Positions 1 through 5,303 of a stretch of DNA of 5,820 bases are shown in pieces. The stretch lies in contig JBOGDF010000339.1 in the NCBI GenBank assembly GCA_050701635.1, positions 1-5,820 on the forward strand. The letters are read 5' to 3'. Origin of the DNA: WHSM01 sp050701635 (GTDB lineage Bacteria > Actinomycetota > Actinomycetes > Mycobacteriales > Micromonosporaceae). Position 1 is the first letter of the stretch. Every line of letters begins with the position of its first letter. The position numbers and the translations under genes were made by a program. A model generated the notes under the pieces. It was not told where the DNA came from and did no database searches. It saw only the letters and a list, made by a program, of their open reading frames with translations.

Positions 1-747
1 GTGCTGGACTCCGCGTTGCGGTTCGCCGGCTCGCTGCGGCGTACGCTCTCGCCGCCTCCCGTTGCGCCGTCGCCGCTGCTGGCGCGGCGGCGCGGGGTGG
101 CGTGGCGGTTCGGCGTACTGGAGTGCGAGCTGGCCGGGCTGAAGGCGGCCGGCAAGGCGGGCGGCGGCTCGGTCAACGACGCGTACGTGGCCGCGCTGCT
201 GGGCGGGCTGCGCCGCTACCACGAGGCGCTGGGTACGCCGGTCGACGAGCTGCCGATGGCGATGCCGGTCAGCCTGCGCAAGAACGACGACCCGATGGGC
301 GGCAACAAGTTCGCCGGTGCGCTGTTCGCGGCGCCGGTGGGGGTGGCCGACCCGGCGGAGCGGATCGCGGTGATCCGTGGCACCGTACTGTCGGTGAAGA
401 CCGAACCGGCGCTGGACACCTTCGCGGTGGTGGCGCCGCTGTTCAACCGGCTGCCGTCGGTGGTCGGGATGACGGCGTTCGCCCAGCTCGGCAGCGCGGC
501 CGACCTGTCCGCCTCCAACATGCCCGGCGTGCCGTACCCGGTCTACATGGCCGGCGCCCAGGTGGAGCGGGTGTTCCCGTTCGGCCCGCTGCCCGGCGTG
601 GCGATCATGTCCGCGATGATCTCGCACGCCGGCACCTGCTGTTTCGGCATCAACGTCGACGGTGACGCGGTGCCCGATCCTGACCTGTTGATCACCTGCC
701 TGCGAGAAGGCCTGGACGAGGTGCTCGCGCTAGCGGAGGACGCATGA
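1..747 (+). CDS. Wax ester synthase/diacylglycerol O-acyltransferase (WS/DGAT), C-terminal part
   Basis: This is the C-terminal half of a bacterial WS/DGAT enzyme, which transfers an acyl group from acyl-CoA to diacylglycerol or a fatty alcohol to make storage triacylglycerol or wax ester, usually at the membrane or lipid-droplet surface. Visible family features, numbered from the window edge, are the VNDAYVAALLGGLRRY helix with the conserved ND pair at residues 59-60, the MPVSLRKND segment at 88-96, GNKF at 101-104, the SNMPG motif at 172-176, and the FGPLPGVAIMSAMISHAG to GINVDGDAVPD stretch typical of the C-terminal (DUF1298-type) domain. Bacterial WS/DGATs are usually about 450-480 residues, so roughly 200 residues, including the HHxxxDG catalytic motif, must lie upstream of base 1. 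The GTG at base 1 is therefore probably an internal valine. The stop codon overlaps the lipase start in ATGA. The family is clear; substrate preference cannot be read. Confidence 0.88.
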   Translation: MLDSALRFAGSLRRTLSPPPVAPSPLLARRRGVAWRFGVLECELAGLKAAGKAGGGSVNDAYVAALLGGLRRYHEALGTPVDELPMAMPVSLRKNDDPMGGNKFAGALFAAPVGVADPAERIAVIRGTVLSVKTEPALDTFAVVAPLFNRLPSVVGMTAFAQLGSAADLSASNMPGVPYPVYMAGAQVERVFPFGPLPGVAIMSAMISHAGTCCFGINVDGDAVPDPDLLITCLREGLDEVLALAEDA

Positions 748-1574
748 CCCACGTAGAAGACCATTTCGCCGGTACGGCCGGCGGCCGGATCTACTGGCAG
801 GCATGGCTGCCCGAGGGGGACCCGGTCGGGGTGGTGGTGATCGCGCACGGCCTCGCCGAGCACAGCGGCCGGTACGCCCACGTCGGGGAACGGCTCGCCT
901 CCGAGAGCTACGCCGCGTACGCCCCGGACCACCGCGGTCACGGCCGCTCCGACGGCAACCGGTCCAACCTGAACCGGGTGGCGGAGGTGGTGGCCGACCT
1001 GGACGCCATGATCGCCGAAGCGGCACAACGGCACCCGGGAGTGCCGGTGTTCCTGCTCGGCCACAGCATGGGCGGCATGCTCGCGTTGGACTACGCGCTG
1101 GGCAACCCGTCCCGGCTCACCGGGCTGGTGCTCTCCGCGCCGGCGGTACGCTCCGGCGTCATCTCGTCGGTGGAGCGGGCCGCGGCGAAGGTGCTCTCCA
1201 CGGTGGCGCCCAACTTCGGGGTGAAGGCGCTGGACGGCACGATGGTGAGCCGTGACCCCGCCGTGGTCAAGGCGTACGACGAGGACCCGCTGAACTACCG
1301 CGGCAAGATCCCGGCCCGTACGGCGACCGAGATGCTGAACACGATGGACGGCTTGCCCGCGCGAATCCCGAAGCTGACCCTGCCGCTACTGGTGATGCAG
1401 GGTACGGAGGACAAGCTGGTCGAGCCGGAGGGCGCCGCGTACGTCGCCGAGCACGCCGGCTCGGAGGATCTGACGTACAAGCCGTACTCCGGGCTCTACC
1501 ACGAGGTGATGAACGAACCGGAGAAGGACACCGTGCTGGGCGACCTGGTGCGCTGGCTGAAGGAACGCACCTGA
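744..1574 (+). CDS. Monoacylglycerol lipase (alpha/beta hydrolase, serine aminopeptidase S33-like)
   Basis: A 276-residue cytosolic or membrane-associated alpha/beta hydrolase that should release a fatty acid and glycerol from monoacylglycerol. The fold signals are in order: strand plus oxyanion HG at 35-36 (IAHGLAEHSGRY), PDHRGHGRSDG at 61-71, nucleophile elbow GHSMGG with Ser108, acid Asp223 in QGTEDKLV, and base His253 in LYHEVMNEPE. The HxxGRY, RGHGxSxG and YHExxNEP combination is characteristic of bacterial and eukaryotic monoglyceride lipases. Length and triad spacing closely match mycobacterial monoglyceride lipase Rv0183. The start is well fixed: GGAGG at 735-739 lies just upstream, and the ATG overlaps the acyltransferase stop as ATGA, so translation is probably coupled. 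An esterase or lysophospholipase with other substrates is the main alternative. All catalytic residues are present and the gene looks intact. Confidence 0.9.
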   Translation: MTHVEDHFAGTAGGRIYWQAWLPEGDPVGVVVIAHGLAEHSGRYAHVGERLASESYAAYAPDHRGHGRSDGNRSNLNRVAEVVADLDAMIAEAAQRHPGVPVFLLGHSMGGMLALDYALGNPSRLTGLVLSAPAVRSGVISSVERAAAKVLSTVAPNFGVKALDGTMVSRDPAVVKAYDEDPLNYRGKIPARTATEMLNTMDGLPARIPKLTLPLLVMQGTEDKLVEPEGAAYVAEHAGSEDLTYKPYSGLYHEVMNEPEKDTVLGDLVRWLKERT

Positions 1575-1579
1575 GCTGA

Positions 1580-1611
1580 CGGCGGCCGCGCAGCGCCCCG
1601 CAGGCCTGCCG
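1580..1611. terminator. Imperfect hairpin in the convergent gap, possible bidirectional terminator
   Basis: The 44 bases between the lipase stop (1574) and the stop of the convergent peptidase gene (1619) contain an 8-bp GC-only stem. It pairs 1580-1587 with 1603-1611, with one bulged T at 1607 and a loop of about 15 bases. Part of the right arm is a perfect 10-base palindrome, GCAGGCCTGC (1600-1609). There is no T-tract, which is common for actinobacterial terminators. The position supports a terminator for both genes; the fold was found by eye and its energy was not calculated. Confidence 0.4.
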
Positions 1612-1618
1612 CACGAGC

Positions 1619-2953
1619 TCAGCCGATGTGGCGGGCGTACACCTTGTCCTTTTCGGACTGGCGCGGCCAGAGGTTGATCACGCAGCCGCCCAGGTCGATC
1701 GACTGCTGCATCATCACCGGTGCCGCCTGCCCGGAGCCGGGGCAGCCCACGTGGCCGAGCCCGAGCCAGTGCCCGACCTCGTGGTTGAAGATGTACTGCC
1801 GGTACTCCGAGAGCGGGCGCGAAGACCAGGTCGAGGTGCCTTCGTTGTAGCGCTTGACGTTGACGTACACGTCGTTGCCGACCCGGCAGCTCCACTCCGC
1901 GTCACAGATCGGGTCCGCCGCGGCGACCTCCGCCGGGGTGGCCAGCCAGAGCCGCAGGTGCGCGTCGGAGCCGGTGGTCTGGCTGAACCGGATCAGCCGG
2001 CCGAGCGACCATCCGCGCTGGTCGTTGAGGGTGGTACGGGCGAGGTCGGCGAACACCGTCATGTCGTTCTGGATGTTGCCCTTGGTGCCGATCCGGTACT
2101 TGTAGTGGCGTACCGGCTGGGAAAGGGACTGGGCGCCGCCGCCCCAGCTGGCGAACTGGTCGCGGGCGCGGCCGTAGTTGAAGCTGGCGTTGCCGCTGCC
2201 GGCGGAGTGGCTGTACCTCAGATACCAGGTGCCGTTGCGGACCACACCGACCTGGTCGATCCCGGGGCCGGCCTGCCAGCGACCCGCTACCGGGCGGTCG
2301 GTGCTGGTGCCGAAGGTGAACACGCGGTCGGCCCGCCCGTCCGGGGTGGCTGAGGTGTCCAGGTACCAGGAGCTGCCGCGCCGGATCCCCGGCAGATCGG
2401 CGGTACGCGCGTCGGCGGTGCCGTTCCAGTCGCCCGCGACCGGGGTGTCGGCGGCCTGCCCGTACGCCATCGAACGCTCGGCACCGCCGCCGGTCAGCCC
2501 GAGGTCGAAGTACCAGCGACCGCCCCGGAACACCCCGAGGTCGGTGTCGCCGTCGTTGTCCCAGTCGCCGATCACCGGGATGTCGCCGGGCGCCCCGAAC
2601 TGGACCGACACCTCGGCGCTGCCGCCGGAGAGCTGGTTGCGCAGCAGCCAGGACCCGTTGCGGAACAGCCCCGGGGTGGCGATGCCGTCGCCGTTCCAGT
2701 CGCCCAGCAGCGGGTGGTCGGTGCTCAACCCGTACGTGAAGGTGACGTCGGCCGCGCCGGTGCCCAGCGTGCGACGCAGGTACCAGGTGTTGCCGCGTAC
2801 CACCGCCGGTGCGCTCTGCTCCCCGGCGAGCGCGCTGCCGCGCAACACCTGTACGTCGGCGGCGGCGCCAGCGGCGGGCAGTGACGCCCCGATGGCCCCG
2901 GCCAGTAGTGCGGTGATCCCGATCGACACATGCCGGTACCAGCCCCGTGCCAT
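1619..2953 (-). CDS. Secreted repeat protein with C-terminal DUF3152 zinc-metallopeptidase domain
   Basis: A 444-residue exported protein. Residues 1-32 are a Sec signal peptide: basic MARGWYRH, a hydrophobic core from about 10 to 29, and small residues ending AGAAA. Residues about 50-262 hold five repeats of about 45-49 residues built on R-G/N-x-W-Y-L (tryptophans 57, 102, 147, 196, 243), separated by GDWNGDG-like loops. Residues about 280-444 are a DUF3152 domain. This actinobacterial family is a predicted metzincin-like peptidase, and here it has H391-E392-xx-H395-xx-G398-xx-H401 and a following Met-turn candidate in PVMMQQ (412-417). Cysteines 350, 356, 404 and 424 could form two disulfides. 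Substrate is unknown; the repeats may bind a surface or ligand. ATG at 2953 was chosen because GGAGGAGG lies 7 bases upstream and the signal peptide starts there. It is divergent from the hydrolase gene and convergent with the lipase. Confidence 0.85.
   Translation of the reverse strand: MARGWYRHVSIGITALLAGAIGASLPAAGAAADVQVLRGSALAGEQSAPAVVRGNTWYLRRTLGTGAADVTFTYGLSTDHPLLGDWNGDGIATPGLFRNGSWLLRNQLSGGSAEVSVQFGAPGDIPVIGDWDNDGDTDLGVFRGGRWYFDLGLTGGGAERSMAYGQAADTPVAGDWNGTADARTADLPGIRRGSSWYLDTSATPDGRADRVFTFGTSTDRPVAGRWQAGPGIDQVGVVRNGTWYLRYSHSAGSGNASFNYGRARDQFASWGGGAQSLSQPVRHYKYRIGTKGNIQNDMTVFADLARTTLNDQRGWSLGRLIRFSQTTGSDAHLRLWLATPAEVAAADPICDAEWSCRVGNDVYVNVKRYNEGTSTWSSRPLSEYRQYIFNHEVGHWLGLGHVGCPGSGQAAPVMMQQSIDLGGCVINLWPRQSEKDKVYARHIG
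2168..2806 (-). repeat. Five tandem W-Y-L / GDWNGDG protein repeats (propeller-like)
   Basis: The coding repeat region of the secreted peptidase, about residues 50-262. The units begin VRGNTWYLR, LFRNGSWLLR, VFRGGRWYFD, IRRGSSWYLD and VVRNGTWYLR. Most continue with an aromatic-F-G or Y-G pair, then D-x-P-V-x-G-D-W. The inter-unit loops resemble calcium loops of FG-GAP/VCBS repeats: GDWNGDG at 84-90 and GDWDNDGDTD at 129-138 are rich in Asp/Asn, GDWNGTADARTAD at 174-186 is expanded, and GRWQAGPGID at 224-233 has lost most acidic ligands. The repeats are diverged at the DNA level, so this is an old protein repeat, not a recent tandem duplication. Folding as a partial or complete beta-propeller is inference. 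Confidence 0.8.
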
Positions 2954-2960
2954 TCCCGTT

Positions 2961-2968
2961 CCTCCTCC
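2961..2968 (-). promoter_or_regulatory. Strong ribosome binding site of the DUF3152 gene
   Basis: GGAGGAGG on the minus strand ends 7 bases before the ATG at 2953. It decides the start: the open frame runs a further 131 codons upstream, through the divergent spacer and into the hydrolase gene, but only this ATG has both a ribosome site and a signal peptide behind it. Confidence 0.8.
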
Positions 2969-3135
2969 GGTCCCGACACCCGCGTCGGTACGTGATGTGT
3001 AACAGACACGCACGCTGCGCCGCGATAGTTGCGCGTCGATGAATCCGGATCGCGACCCGCGCCGGGGGTGCAAGTGGGATGTCAGCGTTCTGTGAGCCCC
3101 CTTTGCCAGCATGTGGGCCGGTTGGTCGTCGACGT
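2969..3135. promoter_or_regulatory. Divergent promoter region between peptidase and glycoside hydrolase genes
   Basis: This spacer separates two oppositely transcribed genes and must hold a promoter for each. It is slightly less GC-rich than the genes, with short TA-containing patches near 2990-3005 and 3024-3030. An 8-base palindrome ATCCGGAT at 3043-3050 sits inside a CGAT/ATCG arrangement (3037-3052) and could be part of an operator. I see no convincing -35/-10 pair on either strand, so promoter positions cannot be given. Shared control of the two exported proteins is inference from the layout. Confidence 0.4.
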
Positions 3136-3142
3136 GGAGGAG
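3136..3142 (+). promoter_or_regulatory. Ribosome binding site of the glycoside hydrolase gene
   Basis: GGAGGAG is placed 10 bases before the ATG at 3153. It supports that start over the in-frame ATG at 3111, which would add 14 residues (tryptophan- and arginine-rich) in front of the signal sequence. Confidence 0.7.
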
Positions 3143-3152
3143 AACGAGCCCG

Positions 3153-4538
3153 ATGGGCCGATGGAAGATCTGGGCGGTCGCGGTGGTGGCGATCGCGCTG
3201 GTGCTGGGGGCGGCGATGTTCGCGCTCGCCGAGGAGACCGCGACCGGGCCGGCACCGCTGCCCCGGATCGCCGCGCCCGACGGGGACGCCCGCGGCCAGC
3301 TGTTCGAAGCCGGCTCCGGGAAGCGGTTCGTGCCGCGGGGCAACAACTACGTCCGGCTCGCGCCCGATGGCAGCCCGTCGGGGCAGAAGTTCCACTCCAC
3401 CTTCGAGCCCGGGTTGTACGACGCGCAGCGGGCCGAGACCGCGCTGGCGCACATGCGGCAGAGCGGCTACAACGTGGTACGGGTGTTCCTCGACCCCGGT
3501 GATCCGACCGCCAACGCGGAAGGCCGGCCGCACGGACTGGGCCGCGGCGACGCCGACCACAGCGTCGGGTACGCGCCGTACCTAGACAACCTGGCGGACT
3601 TCGTACGCCGGGCCGCCGCCCACCAGATCTACGTCCTGCCGGCGATGGACTACTTCCCGTTCAACGCGTACTACTACACGATCCTGCGGGAGTCGGCGCC
3701 GTCGCAGCCGAACATCGCCGGCTGGAACGCCTTCTACATGCAGCGCAGCTGGATCAACGCGAAGGCGGCGTACCTGAGGAACGTCGCGGTCGAGCTGCGT
3801 AACCGGCTCGGTGCGCCGCTGATGACCACGCTGCTGGCGTACGGCACCGACAACGAGGCGACGTACGAGGCCGACCAGGCGCCGTTCTCCCTCACCTCCG
3901 GCCGCGTCACCGGCCCGGACGGCGTCAGCTACGACATGGCCGTGGCGGGCGACCGGCAGCAGGCCGCCGACGCGTCGATGGTGGTGTACGCCGGCGCGCT
4001 GGTCACCGCCGTACGCCAGGTGGAGCCGGACGCGCTGGTCACCACCGGCATGTTCACCTACCGGGCGGTCGGCAAGCGGCCCGACGGCTTCTCGATCTCC
4101 TGTTCCCGCGCGCCGGACGCCCCGCCGGACCGGCGCTGCCGGGAAGGCATCGACTACCGCTACCCGGCCCGCCCGGCCAGCCTCGCGAAGTGGTCGCCAC
4201 TGTCCTTCCTGGACGTCCACGCGTACCCGAACGCGCCCGGCTACTCGGTCGACGAGGATCTCGCCTCCAGCGAGTGGGACTGGGTCACCGGCGTGGTGAT
4301 CCTCGGCGAGTACGGCGCGATGCGCAGCGTGTACCACCACGACCTGACCCGCGCGGCGTACGCGATGCGCGACCTGCAGGTGGCGACCTGCCGCAAGGGG
4401 TTGGCCGGTTGGTTGTTCTGGACCTGGGACACCGACGAGGACGAGGTGCAGCGGCTGTTCTACCCGGTGACCGAGAACCAGGGAGCCATCAACGGGGTGT
4501 TGGCGCCGATCGTGCGCCCCGATCCGTGTAGCCCGTAG
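3153..4538 (+). CDS. Exported GH5-like (clan A) glycoside hydrolase
   Basis: A 461-residue protein with an N-terminal signal peptide or anchor (MGRWK, hydrophobic 7-26, then ALAEE) and a TIM-barrel hydrolase domain from about residue 45. Barrel landmarks are FVPRGNNY at 59-66 (strand 1), YNVVRVFLDP at 106-115 (strand 2), IYVLPAMDYFP at 159-169 (strand 3), and LLAYGTDNEATY at 227-238 with candidate acid/base Glu235 after Asn234. Then come DVHAYPN at 354-360, VILGEYGAMR at 382-391 with candidate nucleophile Glu386, and GWLFWTWDTDED at 419-430 (strand 8). An N-E on strand 4 and G-E-Y/F-G on strand 7 is the clan GH-A arrangement. It should cleave a beta-linked glycan outside the membrane, but the substrate is not readable. 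Strand 4 has DNEA instead of the usual NEP, so it may belong to an uncharacterised subfamily. It is divergent from the DUF3152 gene. Confidence 0.78.
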   Translation: MGRWKIWAVAVVAIALVLGAAMFALAEETATGPAPLPRIAAPDGDARGQLFEAGSGKRFVPRGNNYVRLAPDGSPSGQKFHSTFEPGLYDAQRAETALAHMRQSGYNVVRVFLDPGDPTANAEGRPHGLGRGDADHSVGYAPYLDNLADFVRRAAAHQIYVLPAMDYFPFNAYYYTILRESAPSQPNIAGWNAFYMQRSWINAKAAYLRNVAVELRNRLGAPLMTTLLAYGTDNEATYEADQAPFSLTSGRVTGPDGVSYDMAVAGDRQQAADASMVVYAGALVTAVRQVEPDALVTTGMFTYRAVGKRPDGFSISCSRAPDAPPDRRCREGIDYRYPARPASLAKWSPLSFLDVHAYPNAPGYSVDEDLASSEWDWVTGVVILGEYGAMRSVYHHDLTRAAYAMRDLQVATCRKGLAGWLFWTWDTDEDEVQRLFYPVTENQGAINGVLAPIVRPDPCSP

Positions 4539-4558
4539 CGGGGGGCCGCGGGCTACAC
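4526..4558. terminator. Perfect 10-bp inverted repeat, two-way terminator overlapping a stop codon
   Basis: GTGTAGCCCG at 4526-4535 is the exact reverse complement of CGGGCTACAC at 4549-4558, with a 13-base loop. The loop begins with the TAG stop of the hydrolase gene (4536-4538), so the left arm encodes its last residues. It lies between convergent genes: 42 bases beyond the stop of the small minus-strand gene and at the very end of the plus-strand one. Without a T-tract it would act as an I-shaped actinobacterial hairpin. Confidence 0.7.
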
Positions 4559-4599
4559 ACCGAGGGTCGTGTCGCGAGGAACCGGGTACCGGGGGGCAG

Positions 4600-4737
4600 C
4601 TACAGGAAGCTGAGCACCGGTTCCGCGCGGCGCGGCTCCTCGGTGCCCTCCGGGGTTGGTTCCTCGGCATCGGAGGACGGCTCGTCGTACCAGAGGTCTT
4701 CGACGAACTCGTCCACCAGCGGAGTCACCGCGATCAT
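4600..4737 (-). CDS. Small acidic protein, 45 residues, function unknown
   Basis: I do not recognise this gene. It starts MIAVTPLVDEFVEDLWYDEP, continues with an acidic, proline-rich middle (SSDAEEPTPEGTEEP) and ends RRAEPVLSFL. About a third of residues are Asp or Glu; there is no cysteine, signal peptide or membrane segment. The case for a real gene is codon bias: about 39 of 45 codons end in G or C, as in the neighbouring genes, and the reading frame closes just before the two-way terminator. Weak points are a poor ribosome site (no clear GGAGG before ATG) and short length. Its ATG overlaps the TGA of a possible 15-codon leader frame (4734-4781). It lies 57 bases downstream of the broken membrane protein gene on the same strand and may be cotranscribed with it. 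A peptide-type precursor or a small interacting protein are both possible; neither is shown. Confidence 0.5.
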   Translation of the reverse strand: MIAVTPLVDEFVEDLWYDEPSSDAEEPTPEGTEEPRRAEPVLSFL

Positions 4738-4760
4738 GAGGGCAAGGCTGCCACCGCGAG

Positions 4761-4789
4761 ATTTCCCACGGTGATCGACAATGTTTCAA
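4761..4789 (-). promoter_or_regulatory. Weak candidate promoter before the small acidic gene
   Basis: TTGAAA (4784-4789) and GGAAAT (4761-4766) on the minus strand are 17 bases apart, inside a short stretch with clearly more A and T than the rest of the window. The -35 half is good, but the -10 half lacks the TAnnnT pattern, so this may simply be spacer. Confidence 0.2.
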
Positions 4790-4794
4790 GATTG

Positions 4795-5260
4795 CTAACT
4801 GTCGGCGGCGGACTCCACAGCGGTACGTGACGACGCCGACAGCCACCAGCCGGCGATCGACACCAGGCTGAACATCAGCGCGACGAAGAGATTCAGCGGC
4901 AGCCCCAGCACCTGCGGCAACTCGCCGGGTACGTCCTCCACGGCGGTGCCCTCGATCAGCAGCGCCGGGTAGAACGCCATCCAGGACACCACCGGGATCA
5001 GCATCGCGACCGTCAGATGGGTGGCGCGTTCGGTGGTCGGGCGCCACAGCAGCCACAGCCCGATCAGGGTGAGTCCGGGGGAGCTGAACAGGGTGACAGC
5101 GTTGTGGAACTTGGCGTGCGGCGACCAGGTGCCGCTGCGCGAAGAAGAACACCACTCCGGCCGGTACGGTCACCAGCACCGCCGCCGCAGTCAGATACTC
5201 CCACTGCGGGTTGAACTGCGGTACGAACTGCTGCCTCCCGCACGCGAGCGTAACTATCAC
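4795..5260 (-). pseudogene. Frameshifted four-helix membrane protein gene, function unknown
   Basis: Two adjacent frames together encode one plausible membrane protein of about 155 residues. The first frame carries QFNPQWEYL and helix 1 (LTAAAVLVTVPAGVVFFFA). The other carries SGTWSPHAKFHNAVTL, helix 2 (TLIGLWLLW), helix 3 (VAMLIPVVSWMAFYPALLI), helix 4 (LNLFVALMFSLVSIAGWWL) and a tail ending AVESAADS. The frames meet at the GCGC at 5137-5140, directly after three TTC codons; adding one GC there gives a continuous FFFARSGTW. The downstream frame has no ATG, GTG or TTG before 5004, and it opens with a stop at 5170-5172, so it is not a separate gene starting earlier. The start is also unclear: GTG at 5260 or 5266 has a poor ribosome site, and the good one at 5234-5239 is followed by TTC. 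I do not recognise the family. A sequencing or assembly error remains possible. Confidence 0.6.
5234..5239 (-). promoter_or_regulatory. Orphan ribosome-site-like GGGAGG without a start codon
   Basis: GGGAGG on the minus strand is the best ribosome-site match upstream of the membrane protein. Six bases later, in the frame of helix 1, the codon is TTC (5225-5227), one base from a TTG start. Read this way the product would begin just before VPQFNPQWEYL. TAGTTA at 5251-5256 could be a matching -10 element. It may be a decayed start, or chance. Confidence 0.3.
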
Positions 5261-5303
5261 CGGCACCTGATCTTGCCGCCGCCGGTCGTGCTTGACTTGC
5301 CCG

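Noticed and set aside
2168..2806. CRISPR or DNA-level tandem array in the repeat region
   Set aside because: The repeat is in the protein; the DNA units are diverged, in frame and without unique spacers.
3078..3110. Pho-box-like or other known operator near GTCAGCGTTCTGTGAG
   Set aside because: It does not match the direct-repeat GTTCACC pattern and I could not identify another known regulator site.
3111..3152. Earlier in-frame ATG for the glycoside hydrolase
   Set aside because: It has no ribosome site and would put 14 extra residues before the signal sequence; GGAGGAG precedes the ATG at 3153.
2954..3346. A 131-codon upstream extension of the DUF3152 reading frame
   Set aside because: It overlaps the divergent spacer and the start of the hydrolase gene, reads as unstructured GC-shadow sequence, and the ATG at 2953 has both a strong ribosome site and a signal peptide.
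1902..3560. A 552-codon open frame antisense to the hydrolase start and overlapping the DUF3152 gene
   Set aside because: Arg/Gly/Pro-rich composition with no recognisable domain; codon-position bias favours the DUF3152 frame.
4600..4737. A complete RiPP biosynthetic cluster around the 45-residue gene
   Set aside because: No cyclase, radical SAM enzyme, peptidase pair or transporter is present beside it; the kinase-fold gene is a generic phosphotransferase. Only the possibility of a precursor-like peptide was kept.
5090..5250. C-terminus of a sugar ABC transporter permease (VFFFAQRHLVA resembles the usual permease end)
   Set aside because: There is no EAA-loop or upstream permease sequence, and the other frame continues smoothly into three more helices, so a frameshifted independent membrane protein fits better.
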